64,000 nt of DNA from JAGDMJ01 sp963809695 (GTDB taxonomy: Bacteria; Bacteroidota; Ignavibacteria; UBA10030; UBA6906). The translations under genes and the position numbers were made by a program. Under the pieces are notes generated by a model, which was not told where the DNA came from, ran no database searches, and saw nothing but the letters and a program-made list of their open reading frames with translations. Shown piece after piece: positions 8,929 to 17,198 of this stretch. The first letter of the stretch is position 1. Each line of letters begins with the position of its first letter. The DNA lies in assembly GCA_963809695.1 (NCBI GenBank), contig CAWEKI010000007.1, forward strand, positions 124,001 through 188,000, given 5' to 3'.

Positions 8929-9783
8929 TTACTTGATCATCAACATCTTCTTAAGAAACGTAACTTCACTCGTGGACATCCGGTAGAAATAGATGCCGCT
9001 CGCCAGGCCCGCGCCGTCGAACTTCTCCGCGTAATACCCCGCCGGCCGGCTCTCATCCACCAGCGTCGCGACTTTCCGGCCGAGGATGTCATACACCTCA
9101 AGCCTCACATGTTCCTGCCGGGGCAAGGCGAAATCGATCGTTGTGGACGGGTTGAACGGATTGGGATAATTCTGCTCCACCACGAACGTCGCAGGAATCC
9201 CGGGGCGGTACGCCACCGAGGTCGGTCCCGTCACACTGACCGCCGGCGCTAGCTGTTGGGAGACCAGCACACCTGTGTTGGGATTGTTGCCATGGTTGGT
9301 GTAGAGGCTGATGGCATTGGATCCCGGAGCAATGGTCAGTGTGAGGGGTCCGGACGCCGCTGCAATCGTAAAATTCAGATGCACCCAGGTTGTGTACGTG
9401 CCGGCAACGTCGAACCCAGCGGCAGTCCCATCATTGTTCTCGTTCACCCCTCCTCCGGTGATCGCAAGTCGGATAAACGAGGTGTTGTTGTTGGCAGAGC
9501 GATTGTACCCATCGGCAGAGCCGAATGCCCAACCAGTCGCATCAACGTAGGTGAGTTTGGTGTTGTCAAACTGCACATCGATGGTGGCTGAGCCCAGCGT
9601 ATTGGCCGCCGGCAAGCCGGTGCCTTTGACCTGCACGGCAATGGTGAACTGCCCGCCAACACTCGTGTCTTGCCGCACGACTACAAGTTTCTGGTCAACT
9701 GTCGTTGCCCGCGCGTAGTCTATCAATCCCCCTCCCACAAGCATGAGGAGTGTTGCCACCCACAGTTGTGCCACCCGGTTCAT
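8929..9783 (-). CDS. Cohesin-like domain protein with T9SS sorting tail
   Basis: This 284-residue secreted protein has AAGGAG eight bases before the ATG. Residues 1-27 are a signal peptide. Residues about 30-185 form one domain whose strand pattern fits a cohesin: VGGQFTIAVQVKG, then LGSATIDVQFDNTKLTYVDA, then WVHLNFTIAAASGPLTLTI. Cohesins typically open with a G-x-x-v-x-V-x-V strand followed by a D/N-x-x-x-L strand, as here; the assignment rests on pattern and needs a profile search. Residues about 195-284 are a T9SS type-A tail (VEQNYPNPFNPSTTIDFALP to KKMLMIK). The gene upstream, 61 bases away, encodes a dockerin-like C-terminus, and this is the strongest argument that this domain is a true cohesin partner. 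Being T9SS cargo it would be surface-attached and could act as the anchor. Confidence 0.75.
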   Translation of the reverse strand: MNRVAQLWVATLLMLVGGGLIDYARATTVDQKLVVVRQDTSVGGQFTIAVQVKGTGLPAANTLGSATIDVQFDNTKLTYVDATGWAFGSADGYNRSANNNTSFIRLAITGGGVNENNDGTAAGFDVAGTYTTWVHLNFTIAAASGPLTLTIAPGSNAISLYTNHGNNPNTGVLVSQQLAPAVSVTGPTSVAYRPGIPATFVVEQNYPNPFNPSTTIDFALPRQEHVRLEVYDILGRKVATLVDESRPAGYYAEKFDGAGLASGIYFYRMSTSEVTFLKKMLMIK

Positions 9784-9844
9784 AGGCTATACTCCTTCTT
9801 CACAAAATGTGATTTAACAACATATTCCCAGGAATAATAGATCC

Positions 9845-12800
9845 TCAGTTTGGGACGCGGCAAACAGCCGCTGCACGGAAATTCGGGTTGAACAGATCGA
9901 AATCCGGGCTGGTCACCTGCCCGTCCAAATTCCAGTCGACAGCCTGGTACCCCGTGGCGGCGCCGCGGAACTTCGGATTGAACTGATCGAAGTCTAGACT
10001 GGTTACCTGTCCGTCCATGTTGGCATCCCCGCCAAAGAGGGCAAACCTGCTTCCCACGGATTTCATGGCATTGGGGCCGAAGGCCTTGTTCTGCGCTGTG
10101 CTAAAGTCATAGAGAACCGCGTTACTGTCAATGGTCACGGGCGCAGCACTCATGATGGCAAGGTGATTCCGGTGACGTGCGACTATGTAGAACTGGCCTG
10201 AACCCACTTCCGGGAATACAAGCGGGCTGGAGCCATTGAGATCGACGACCGAGCCGTCCTTCTTCAGGAGGCCTGCACGGCGGGTTACCGTCGAGGGATT
10301 TGTTGTATCGGCCCTCAGTTCCACGAGAATCCAGTCCACGACGGAACCTGGCACAGAGGTGATCGTCTCAGTCCCGGGGTAATTCCACGGCGCACCGCTG
10401 TAGGGCTGTTGCAGGGGCATGACAGATGTCAGCCGCGTACGCATGGTATCTAACGATGGCGCATAGGCTCCTTCCAGGAGCACCTTGATGCTCACCCTCG
10501 CACTCGAACCCCCTGCTCCGTTATTTCGGATGTAGTCCACGATGGCATCAAACGTCGGTGGCGATGACCCTGCATTTCCGGCAAAGATCCCGATCTTCCT
10601 CGCCGTCATGATGTGATGAAACGACGCCACAGTGGTCCAAAGCGTCCCGTTGAGCGAGTAAGAGAGAGTCCATCCGTTATCTTCGCGCTTAATTCGCATC
10701 ATCAACGGAAGAATGCCGGTCCCCCCGACCAACGAATCTGCAAGAACAACGGGAGAACTGAATCCGCCCGTAAAGGTCGCTGCGAAAATTCTTGTCTGGG
10801 TCCCGTTGCCGTTGAAATCCAACCGGATGACGTTTGCGCTGTCCTGTTCAATCACGAGCCCTTGCATTTGGTACTGCGGCCCCAGCGGTGAATCGAACTT
10901 GATTTCAATATCGAAGTCGGTATTATTGACCGATTGCACGAGCCTTGGTACTGCATACCCGTTTGTCCAGAGATCGTGCGCAACCCCGCCGGGAACGTGA
11001 AGGGAAATGGTGGTCGGTTGTTTGGCGATCGTGGCTCCCCCGGGAGGCGGATTAACAAATGTCCAGATTGCGGGATTAAGTGAATCTGCGTCGAATTCAT
11101 CAGAGACGAAAGTCGAGGGTGGTGGAGACGCCAGCGTGGTAAATACGCTGTCGGCAGAAACACTCCGGTTCCCGGCACTGTCTGTCGAGATTAGCACGTA
11201 ATGGTATTGCGTGTTCGGGCTTAGTCCGGTCAGCAGAACAGCATGTGCATATGTCAGCGAACTTCCCCCTGACACAGTGTCAGCGTGCGCCGACGTGGTG
11301 CCGTAGGCCACCCTTGTGGTTCCGGGTTCGTTTGTCCCCCAGGTAATGTAGGCACTGTGCGCGCCGGGGTCAGCGTGAATATCGCCAAACAGCGGCCCGA
11401 TGGCATCGGGTCCCAAAGGCGTCACCGTCACACGCCCGATGGTTGCCTCAACGTGGTGTGCCAGGATGAGTATTGATCCGTACTGTGGGTCTGTGGCCGA
11501 TTCGAGGCCGCTGAGCAGCCAGGAATCCGGCTCGGCCAGTCCGGCCTGCCAGAACTTCAAGCGGTAGAACCCTTGGGATCCGGCAACCGTGGCGACCTGC
11601 ATCTTCAGGACATACTTGGTGTCGTACAAAAGGGCGTTCGATGGATCCGCGTTGGCATCACGCAGGGTCAGGTTATTTCCGTTGAGCTCCCAGCGGTTTG
11701 AATCCGTGCTCGCAAATGCATTCCGCCAGTGGTACCACCCGATCGCTCCGAGAGGGAGATAACCGGTCAATGGCTGTGTGATCGGCGGCGTGAATATCGG
11801 GTTGTCGGTATGACCCACCCAGCGCAGCATAATGCCGATGGCTGGGCCGCCATTTCCGGGGTCAAACGCCTCCGCTGTCGAGTCGATACGGTGGACAGTA
11901 AGCTCGGCGCTCACCTCGTAGTCCGTCCATGTGGTATCCCCAATGACAATGTCCCTGTCATAGCCGGACTGGATAATGTGGGCCCCCTGCCCGGTACGTT
12001 CCCACTTCCCATCCACAACCTGAGCGGAATCCGTCAGGCTGGTCGAGCCGGACCAGTTCACTGCGTACGGAAGCGGCCAGACCGCGGAGGCAGCGCGAAT
12101 CACTGTCACTGTGTCGCGTGACAACGCACTCAGCGAGTCAATTGCCGTGATCACGACTGTATTGGCGCCGTTCTGAAGGCTGGCATACGGGAGGTTGATT
12201 TTGAAATCCCCCGGTAGTTCCAGCAGGTGGCCATCCGGGCCGATGGAGAGGTCCTTCGATGCACCCCCATTCAACGTATAGGACAACGAAACGACCCTGC
12301 GAGGTCCGGAGACATTCCCGAGAATATCCGCATTGCGCTGCGGGTTTCCCACACTCCCGAAGGTCTGTGACTTTCCGTACCAGACATCAATCGTCGCAGC
12401 CGCGACCGTGGTGGCGATGAAGTTGCCGGTCGTCGTGGCATTATTGGGGTGATTATCGTTGGATGTGATCCGTACGTTGTAGAGTGTCCCTGGTGTAAGG
12501 TCGGAAAGGACAACCTCGTGTGTGATGCCGGTGCCCAGATGGCTCTGCGCCCCCCCTTCATAGGTGAGCGTCTTCCCGAATTCCACCGAACCGGTAGCAG
12601 GCTCGTCAGTTTTCCATGTGACTCGAAGGCCTGTGCCTGCCGGCACGACTTTCACGTCATACACAAGTGGGCCTGTGTTGTCGACTACAGAGCCCGGATC
12701 CTCCGGACTGACTGGTGAGACAGTGTTAAAAAAATAATCGACGACCGCTGTGTGGGCCGGCGCCGCACCCCCGCCGCTGTTTCCGGCGAACACACCGATC

Positions 12801-13399
12801 TTATTGACCGTCATGGTATGCGCGAAATTCCCGGCAGGCGTCCAGACGTTTCCGTCAGTAGAATAACTGATAGTCCAGTTGCTTCCTGTCCGATTGATGC
12901 GAAGGTAGAGCGGCTGGGTAAGAGTACCAAGTGCCGATGAGAGACGCGTGACCGGCGAGCCTAGCCCACCGGAGAACGAGGCGGCAAAGATGTTCACGCC
13001 AGCGCCGGCGCTGTTGTACTCGATGCGGAGAAGGTTTGCCGAGTCTTGCTCGACGACGACCCCCTGCATCTGATAAAGCTGCGTCACATCCGATTGGAAC
13101 TTGACCTCAACCTCGAAGTCGGTGTTTGGGGCCGGCTGCATGATGCGCGGAATATCGTAACCGGTGGTCCAGAGTTCATGGCTGGCACCCGCAGGAACAG
13201 TAAGGGAAAGCGTGGCGGAAGACGTCCCTGTCCCGTTCAGCGTAAGTGTCGCATCACCCATCGGATCGGTGAACGTCCACAGTGACGTCTTCAGATTGTA
13301 GGCATTGAAATCGTCTGAGACTATCTGCGCCACAGCGAGAGAGCTGCCGGCCAGGCTCAAACAGATTACCGCCGTAACGAAAGGGGAACCAAGCCGCAT
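9845..13399 (-). CDS. Large multidomain secreted protein with C-terminal dockerin-like repeat
   Basis: This 1,184-residue protein starts at the ATG at 13399, with GGAGG five bases upstream. The TTG at 13444 is rejected. After a signal peptide (about 1-24) come a DUF1349/concanavalin-like domain (about 22-226, DDFNAYNLKTSLWTFTDP) and an FnIII-like domain (about 240-333). A ~330-residue module beginning IDVWYGKSQTF (about 334-663) is shared with 20640-23759. An FnIII-like domain (about 666-761) and a second DUF1349-like domain (about 763-966) follow. Next is a region with PYSGAPWNYPGTE and ARHRNHLAIMSA (about 970-1115), known from large FCB surface proteins. The C-terminus (about 1122-1180) carries two copies of a calcium-loop motif (DANMDGQVTSLDFD and DWNLDGQVTSPDFD), as in type I dockerins. 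It has no T9SS tail, so attachment through a cohesin is plausible. Confidence 0.85.
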   Translation of the reverse strand: MRLGSPFVTAVICLSLAGSSLAVAQIVSDDFNAYNLKTSLWTFTDPMGDATLTLNGTGTSSATLSLTVPAGASHELWTTGYDIPRIMQPAPNTDFEVEVKFQSDVTQLYQMQGVVVEQDSANLLRIEYNSAGAGVNIFAASFSGGLGSPVTRLSSALGTLTQPLYLRINRTGSNWTISYSTDGNVWTPAGNFAHTMTVNKIGVFAGNSGGGAAPAHTAVVDYFFNTVSPVSPEDPGSVVDNTGPLVYDVKVVPAGTGLRVTWKTDEPATGSVEFGKTLTYEGGAQSHLGTGITHEVVLSDLTPGTLYNVRITSNDNHPNNATTTGNFIATTVAAATIDVWYGKSQTFGSVGNPQRNADILGNVSGPRRVVSLSYTLNGGASKDLSIGPDGHLLELPGDFKINLPYASLQNGANTVVITAIDSLSALSRDTVTVIRAASAVWPLPYAVNWSGSTSLTDSAQVVDGKWERTGQGAHIIQSGYDRDIVIGDTTWTDYEVSAELTVHRIDSTAEAFDPGNGGPAIGIMLRWVGHTDNPIFTPPITQPLTGYLPLGAIGWYHWRNAFASTDSNRWELNGNNLTLRDANADPSNALLYDTKYVLKMQVATVAGSQGFYRLKFWQAGLAEPDSWLLSGLESATDPQYGSILILAHHVEATIGRVTVTPLGPDAIGPLFGDIHADPGAHSAYITWGTNEPGTTRVAYGTTSAHADTVSGGSSLTYAHAVLLTGLSPNTQYHYVLISTDSAGNRSVSADSVFTTLASPPPSTFVSDEFDADSLNPAIWTFVNPPPGGATIAKQPTTISLHVPGGVAHDLWTNGYAVPRLVQSVNNTDFDIEIKFDSPLGPQYQMQGLVIEQDSANVIRLDFNGNGTQTRIFAATFTGGFSSPVVLADSLVGGTGILPLMMRIKREDNGWTLSYSLNGTLWTTVASFHHIMTARKIGIFAGNAGSSPPTFDAIVDYIRNNGAGGSSARVSIKVLLEGAYAPSLDTMRTRLTSVMPLQQPYSGAPWNYPGTETITSVPGSVVDWILVELRADTTNPSTVTRRAGLLKKDGSVVDLNGSSPLVFPEVGSGQFYIVARHRNHLAIMSAAPVTIDSNAVLYDFSTAQNKAFGPNAMKSVGSRFALFGGDANMDGQVTSLDFDQFNPKFRGAATGYQAVDWNLDGQVTSPDFDLFNPNFRAAAVCRVPN

Positions 13400-13775
13400 G
13401 GGGCCTCCAACAAGCGTGTTCAGAAATAGCGTACGTGACGACAAGTTCGAACGGAAAACTCCTGCACTTTCGCTGCATGCCGCTCAAAATGCGGAATTCT
13501 GTCCACTTGCAACGTGTCCGCGGTCACATTTTGAGTTGGACGAAGTGATCTGTTGGCACAATATACTTCAAAATTCCATGATTTCCGAGCAAGAAGGGGG
13601 TGTCCTGGAAGGACAACCGCAACGCCCGATTCAGAACTTCCGCGGAGCAGCGAGACCGACGCTTCTCGAGGTCAACCCGCGATGATGGCAATGGTTTCTT
13701 AACGCAAAAAAGAAAGCGACACTCGAACTGCTGGTGTCGCTTCGGTGCTTCATTGTGTGCAGAGCATCTCTGCCC
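13400..13775. other. Intergenic region between the epimerase and dockerin-protein genes
   Basis: This 376-base region contains the terminator of the epimerase gene (13700-13742, listed separately) and presumably the promoter of the dockerin/cohesin transcript. A 9-base inverted repeat CTCAAAATG (13483-13491) / CATTTTGAG (13527-13535) with a 35-base spacer lies about 85-135 bases before the start codon and could be an operator or an RNA stem. I could not place a convincing -35/-10 pair. Confidence 0.45.
13700..13742 (-). terminator. Rho-independent terminator after the epimerase gene
   Basis: On the minus strand a perfect 9-bp stem AAGCGACAC (13714-13722 with 13734-13742) closes an 11-base loop and is followed by CTTTTTTGCG. 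It lies 33 bases after the stop of the 13776-14756 gene and closes the polysaccharide operon on this side. Confidence 0.85.
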
Positions 13776-14756
13776 TCAAGCAGGCTTTCCTTCACCCCCG
13801 GTCCGATAGAACTCCACGGTGTTGCGCAGCCCCTCCTCCCAACCAACGACGGGAGAATAGCCCAGAAGTCGTTTTGCCAAGTCGATGGCAGCCCTGGAGT
13901 GTTTGACATCCCCGGTCCTGGCGGACTCAAACTTCGGGTCCACCTTTGCCCCGATGCTCCTGGAGAGCTCCTCATGCAGCTGTAGCAGTGAATGTTCGTC
14001 ACCACAGGCAACGTTCATCACTTTGCCGATCGCCTCCTTGCACGTGCAGGCCAGGAGATTGGCATGGACGACGTTGCTCACGTACGTGAAATCGCGCGAC
14101 TGCAGGCCGTCACCATAGATTGTCGGCGGCGTGCCTTCGAGCAACGCAGTGATGAACCGGGGAATAACCGCCGAGTACTGGGAGTTCGGATCCTGCCGGG
14201 GGCCAAACACGTTGAAGTATCGGATGCAAGCGGTAGGAAGCTTGTATGCGAGATGAAATGCGATACAGTAGCGCTCGCCGGCGAGCTTGGACACCGCGTA
14301 CGGAGAAAGAGGATTGGTTGGCAGCTCCTCATGCTTGGGCGACACTACACTGTTTCCATATACCGACGATGAGGAAGCAAAAACCAGGCGCTTCACTCCC
14401 GCCTCGCGTGCGGCGAGGAGCACATTGAGCGTCCCCCGCACATTCACCTCGTTCGTGCTGATCGGGTCTGCGATGGAGCGCGGAACCGACGGCAGTGCCG
14501 CTTCGTGCAGGACGTAGTCCACCCCTTTCATCGCCGCACTAACCCCCGCAGCGTCACAGATGTCGCCGGCCACGACGTCGAGATTGTGCCGCGCCCCCGC
14601 GATCCCCGGGAACAGCAGGTTTTCTTTTTTCCCGGTGGAGAAGTTGTCGAGGACTCGCACGTGTTGCCCCTTGCGGAGAAGCTCCTCGACAATATGCGAG
14701 CCGATGAACCCTCCTCCTCCTGTCACCAGATAGTGCATTGAAGTTCCGTTTGTCAT
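13776..14756 (-). CDS. NAD-dependent SDR epimerase, probable UDP-N-acetylglucosamine(-uronate) C4 epimerase (WbpP/TviC type)
   Basis: This 326-residue extended SDR has the NAD site GGGGFIGS at about residue 12, VYGNS, and the catalytic pair YAVSK (Y-x3-K) at about 150. FNVFGPRQDPNSQYSAVIP and GDGLQSRDFTYV are typical of the UDP-HexNAc 4-epimerase branch. It starts 8 bases after the stop of the WbpA/TviB-like dehydrogenase gene. That pairing is characteristic of conversion of UDP-GlcNAc to UDP-GlcNAcA and on to UDP-GalNAcA, the precursor of Vi-type and several O-antigen polymers. The substrate assignment rests on this adjacency and on the motifs. A second ATG seven codons in is possible. Followed by a strong terminator. 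Confidence 0.87.
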   Translation of the reverse strand: MTNGTSMHYLVTGGGGFIGSHIVEELLRKGQHVRVLDNFSTGKKENLLFPGIAGARHNLDVVAGDICDAAGVSAAMKGVDYVLHEAALPSVPRSIADPISTNEVNVRGTLNVLLAAREAGVKRLVFASSSSVYGNSVVSPKHEELPTNPLSPYAVSKLAGERYCIAFHLAYKLPTACIRYFNVFGPRQDPNSQYSAVIPRFITALLEGTPPTIYGDGLQSRDFTYVSNVVHANLLACTCKEAIGKVMNVACGDEHSLLQLHEELSRSIGAKVDPKFESARTGDVKHSRAAIDLAKRLLGYSPVVGWEEGLRNTVEFYRTGGEGKPA

Positions 14757-14764
14757 GAGATGCC

Positions 14765-16066
14765 TCAGGCTCTATAGCAGAGCGGATTGGAGTCTGCCAG
14801 CAGGTGCCTCGTATCGATGACGGGCACGCCGAGTTTTTCAAAGTCTACGTCGCGATACTCATCATGTGCCGTAGAGACGACGATCGCATCGTAGGCATTC
14901 GTGATCGGCACCGACTTCCGTCCGGCAAATTTCGCATACTCCCGCGATGGCCTGATCACCGGAATGTACGGGTCGTTGAAGCTCACGACCGCTCCCCGGT
15001 GCTCGAGCTTTTCGATCAGCCGGTACGAGGGGGATTCGCGATCGTCATCGACGTTCGCCTTGTACGAAAGGCCAAGCAGGAGAATGCGGGCGCCCTTTAG
15101 AGGTTTCCCGAGCTCGTTCAGCACTTCCATCACTCTGGTGACGACGAAGTCCGGCATGGAGGTATTGATCTCGCCGGCAAGCTCGATGAACCGTGTGCTC
15201 ACCTCATACTCGCGGGCCTTCCAGGTGAGATAGAAGGGATCGATGGGGATACAGTGCCCGCCCAGCCCCGGGCCGGGATAAAACGGCATGTAGCCGAAGG
15301 GCTTGGACTTGGCGGCTTCGATCACCTCCCAGATGTCAATGCCCATCTTCATGAACGTCACTTTCAGTTCATTGACCAGCGCGATGTTCACGGCGCGGAA
15401 GGTGTTCTCCAGAATCTTGGTGGCTTCTGCCGCTGCGGTACATGAAACCGGGACTGTGCGCACGATGATCTGTTGGTACACTTTTTCCGCAATGGCCAGC
15501 CCCTCGGGAGACGTGGAGCCGACGACCTTCGGAATCGTTTCCGTTGAATAATCCTTGCGTCCGGGATCCTCCCGTTCGGGAGAAAAGGCGACGTAAATAT
15601 CCTTGTCCACCTTCAACCCGCTCTTTTCGAGGATGGGCACCATCACCTCGTCCGTCGTGCCGGGATACGTGGTGGACTCAAGCACGATCAGCTGGCCGCG
15701 CCGCAGATGCGGGACCAGCGCCTCGCACGTATTCACGATGAAAGACATATCGGGTTCCCGGTTCCGGTTCAGCGGTGTCGGGACGGCAATCAAGACGGCA
15801 TCGCACTTCGTGACGTTCGTGAAGTCCGTGGTCGCACAGAGCAGTCCAGTTCCCACGGCGTTCTGAATCCGCGTGGCGGGTATGTGCTTGATGTAGGATT
15901 GTCCCTTCATCAATGCGTCGGCCTTCTTCGCGTCAATATCCAGCCCGATCGCGTTGAACCCCTTTTCCACAAAGCAAAGAAGCAGTGGCAATCCCACGTA
16001 CCCCAGACCGACCACCCCCACGGTCGCAGTCTTGTTATCGAATTTTTCCAGAAGCATCGTTTTCAT
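14765..16066 (-). CDS. UDP-N-acetyl-hexosamine 6-dehydrogenase (WbpA/TviB family)
   Basis: This 433-residue UDP-glucose/GDP-mannose dehydrogenase-family enzyme oxidises C6 of a UDP-sugar with NAD in two steps. The NAD site is GVVGLGYVGLP at about residue 17. TPLNRNREPDMS and ESTTYPGTTDEV mark the WbpA/TviB branch rather than UDP-glucose dehydrogenase. The catalytic cysteine is in GGHCIPIDPFY, and the C-terminal UDP-binding domain has GLSYKANVDDDRESPS. The ATG at 16066 is chosen over a TTG six bases earlier, with ACAGG upstream. With the adjoining 4-epimerase it should supply a HexNAc-uronic acid to the polymer. Family length and motifs are complete. Confidence 0.9.
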   Translation of the reverse strand: MKTMLLEKFDNKTATVGVVGLGYVGLPLLLCFVEKGFNAIGLDIDAKKADALMKGQSYIKHIPATRIQNAVGTGLLCATTDFTNVTKCDAVLIAVPTPLNRNREPDMSFIVNTCEALVPHLRRGQLIVLESTTYPGTTDEVMVPILEKSGLKVDKDIYVAFSPEREDPGRKDYSTETIPKVVGSTSPEGLAIAEKVYQQIIVRTVPVSCTAAAEATKILENTFRAVNIALVNELKVTFMKMGIDIWEVIEAAKSKPFGYMPFYPGPGLGGHCIPIDPFYLTWKAREYEVSTRFIELAGEINTSMPDFVVTRVMEVLNELGKPLKGARILLLGLSYKANVDDDRESPSYRLIEKLEHRGAVVSFNDPYIPVIRPSREYAKFAGRKSVPITNAYDAIVVSTAHDEYRDVDFEKLGVPVIDTRHLLADSNPLCYRA

Positions 16067-16201
16067 AGCCAACCTGTCAGTTAGTGAGTAATCACAGCAA
16101 GCGCGTGCACGGTTCGTTCCAATAGTATTTCACCCTTCAGCCCCCGGCAGAAAAAGTACAGACAAATCTCCTCATACTCAAGGGAAAGGGGTTCCTCTGC
16201 C
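16067..16201. other. Short intergenic region upstream of the dehydrogenase gene
   Basis: These 135 bases separate the GT2 gene at 16202 from the dehydrogenase gene starting at 16066. A weak TTGAGT-N17-TACTTT pair can be read on the minus strand, too poor to call. No clear terminator is seen, so read-through from the flippase/GT block is likely. Confidence 0.4.
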
Positions 16202-17182
16202 TCACGTCGCTCCAATTTTACCTCCCACGATAATGGACGTGACCGCCTGAAACCCCTGTGCGTCCGGGATTCCCCGCCCGAACCCTTTCACGATATTTAC
16301 CAGGATGAGGAACCTCGACCTGACGAAGAGGGAGACTTGCTTTCCTCCCTTCAAAATAACTAGCAATGATCCGAGCAATATTCCGGCGCCGAGCATAAGA
16401 AAGGCTAGCAGCACCAATCCTGCTGCGATCAGGGCGAGGAGCAGAAGACCGGCAACAAGCCCCAGGAGATACACAGAGAATATGCTTTTGTGCGCTGCCA
16501 GGAGATTGCGCGAAATGCGCTTCAGGCCGTAATGACGAAAGATCTGGCCGACGCCCGTGAAGTACTTGGACTTCTCGTCCAGCTCAGACTTCGTCCTGGC
16601 CTTCTCCATATGGAAGACCATCGGGACGTCCAACCTCAGGATCGAAAAACCTCCCTGAAGTACTCTGAAACCAAGCTCCCGTTCCTCCTCCCCTTTGACA
16701 AACGGGTTGAAGGTCCCTACGCGATCCAGCACGTCTTTCCGATATACCCCGGATCCGGCGAGATAGAGAACCCTGCCAAGGACATAGCGATTCTGATGGG
16801 AGTAATTCAGTTCTTCGCCCGGGTAGACCCTGTAGAGTCTCCCCGCCACCGCAGCAACGGTCTCATCTTTGAAGTGCGCCAGGGCATGCTTGATCCAGCC
16901 GTCAATCAATATCATGTCGCCGTCAAGGAAGAAGATGAACCTGCCCGTTGCCTGAAGAGTACCCAGGTAACGGCCTGCGCTTGGTGAGAGCTCCCCGCAC
17001 TGTTCGATGCGGACGATCGTGACCGGATACTCGCTGGCGATCTGAACGGTCCGGTCGGTTGATGCCGAGTCCACCAGAATGATCTCCGTTTTGAGATCCC
17101 TGGTCTGTTCGCGAAGAGCCTTCAGGCAGGCGCCGATCGCGGCTTCCTCGTTGCGGGAAATTATCACAATACTCAGATCCAT
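16202..17182 (-). CDS. Family 2 glycosyltransferase with C-terminal membrane segments
   Basis: This 326-residue protein has a GT-A domain: LSIVIISRNEEAAIGACL at the start, VDSASTDRT at about 38, and FFLDGDMI near 90 carrying the DxD metal and nucleotide-sugar motif. GEEERELGFRVL near 165 is in the acceptor region. Residues about 230-285 are strongly hydrophobic and form one or two membrane helices, so the enzyme is bound to the inner membrane. GGAG-like bases (GGAG) lie five bases before the ATG. It sits 16 bases after the flippase gene. It probably adds one sugar to the lipid-linked repeat unit; donor and acceptor cannot be told. Confidence 0.87.
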   Translation of the reverse strand: MDLSIVIISRNEEAAIGACLKALREQTRDLKTEIILVDSASTDRTVQIASEYPVTIVRIEQCGELSPSAGRYLGTLQATGRFIFFLDGDMILIDGWIKHALAHFKDETVAAVAGRLYRVYPGEELNYSHQNRYVLGRVLYLAGSGVYRKDVLDRVGTFNPFVKGEEERELGFRVLQGGFSILRLDVPMVFHMEKARTKSELDEKSKYFTGVGQIFRHYGLKRISRNLLAAHKSIFSVYLLGLVAGLLLLALIAAGLVLLAFLMLGAGILLGSLLVILKGGKQVSLFVRSRFLILVNIVKGFGRGIPDAQGFQAVTSIIVGGKIGAT

Positions 17183-17198
17183 GAGATCTCCGGACTCG

